Assembly: GCF_000247695.1 (NCBI RefSeq)
Contig: NW_004624781.1
Coordinates: forward strand, 6,019,785 to 6,083,784
DNA: 64,000 bases
Direction of reading: 5' to 3'
Source of the DNA: Heterocephalus glaber
Taxonomy: Eukaryota; Chordata; Mammalia; Rodentia; Bathyergidae
Shown piece after piece: positions 63,988-64,000 of this stretch (positions are counted from its first letter, which is position 1; every line of letters starts with the position of its first letter). The translations under genes were made by a program, and so were the position numbers. The notes beneath the pieces are model-generated. The model did no database searches, had not been told where the DNA came from, and saw nothing but the letters and a program-made list of their open reading frames with translations.

Positions 63988-64000
63988 AGGGCCAGGGATT
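63988..64000 (+). repeat. start of an ID-like tRNA SINE, cut by the window end
   Basis: gggccagggatt, the first 12 bases of the ID-like family, interrupting the L1. Confidence 0.75.

Larger units (their letters stand above)
24358..64000 (-). other. SMAD6: last SMAD6 intron (partial, at least 39.6 kb)
   Basis: The upstream SMAD6 exon, which should encode the linker around EYKPLDLSDSTL, was not found on the minus strand of the window, so the intron continues past base 64000. This fits mammalian SMAD6, whose last intron is tens of kilobases long. No other gene is visible inside it. It contains repeats and several candidate regulatory islands, listed separately. Confidence 0.75.

Noticed and set aside
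24358..64000. The preceding SMAD6 exon (linker region around EYKPLDLSD)
   Set aside because: Searched by eye on the minus strand and not found; it is probably beyond base 64000. The 100-N gap could hide an exon, but its flanks are repeats.

Overview
This is a vertebrate nuclear window from a non-murid rodent. The evidence is the repeat load: B1-type SINEs, dimers of B1 with a tRNA-derived ID unit (B1-dID type), ID elements, and a second ID-like family that starts ggccagggatttagctcagtgg and has a changed anticodon arm. MIR, MaLR LTRs, L1, mariner and hAT remnants complete the set. B1-dID dimers are known from squirrels, dormice, beavers and some hystricognaths. The ID-like family makes me favour the beaver/kangaroo-rat side (Castorimorpha), but that is inference.

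One protein-coding gene is recognisable: SMAD6, on the minus strand. Only its last exon is inside (coding part 23798-24357), encoding the whole MH2 domain, with a consensus acceptor at its 5' edge and a 3' UTR of about 400 bases ending near the AATAAA at 23416-23421 (minus strand). Everything to the right (24358-64000) is read as the very large last intron of SMAD6. Everything to the left (1-23390) is SMAD6 downstream DNA, which in human lies on the SMAD3 side. In human the two genes are far apart, and no SMAD3 exon is seen here.

Layout. 1-320: CpG-dense edge that probably continues outside the window. 1-12.5 kb: SINEs, two MaLR LTRs, MIRs and L1 scraps. 12.5-18.5 kb: an old LINE block broken by SINEs, one mariner scrap, and an inverted pair of mariner remnants. 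19.7-20.7 kb: a decayed processed copy of SNX2, itself split by a MaLR LTR and a B1. 23.4-24.4 kb: the SMAD6 exon. 24.4-64 kb: intron with scattered SINEs and MIRs, a 5-kb stretch without any young SINE (35.76-40.80 kb), several AT-rich non-repeat islands that look like conserved regulatory DNA, an assembly gap of exactly 100 N (41887-41986), a 27-bp higher-order CCAT array (54.63-55.20 kb), and an L1 with two nested SINEs at the right edge.

No CRISPR array, bacterial gene, functional tRNA or rRNA gene, or second intact protein gene was found. Nearly all other open frames are GC-rich chance frames or readings through repeats. The observations most worth following are the altered MH2 coding sequence of SMAD6 (polyglycine insert), an intronic ETS/FOX/GATA/E-box cluster at 36.13-36.35 kb, the SNX2 retrocopy, and the inverted mariner pair.
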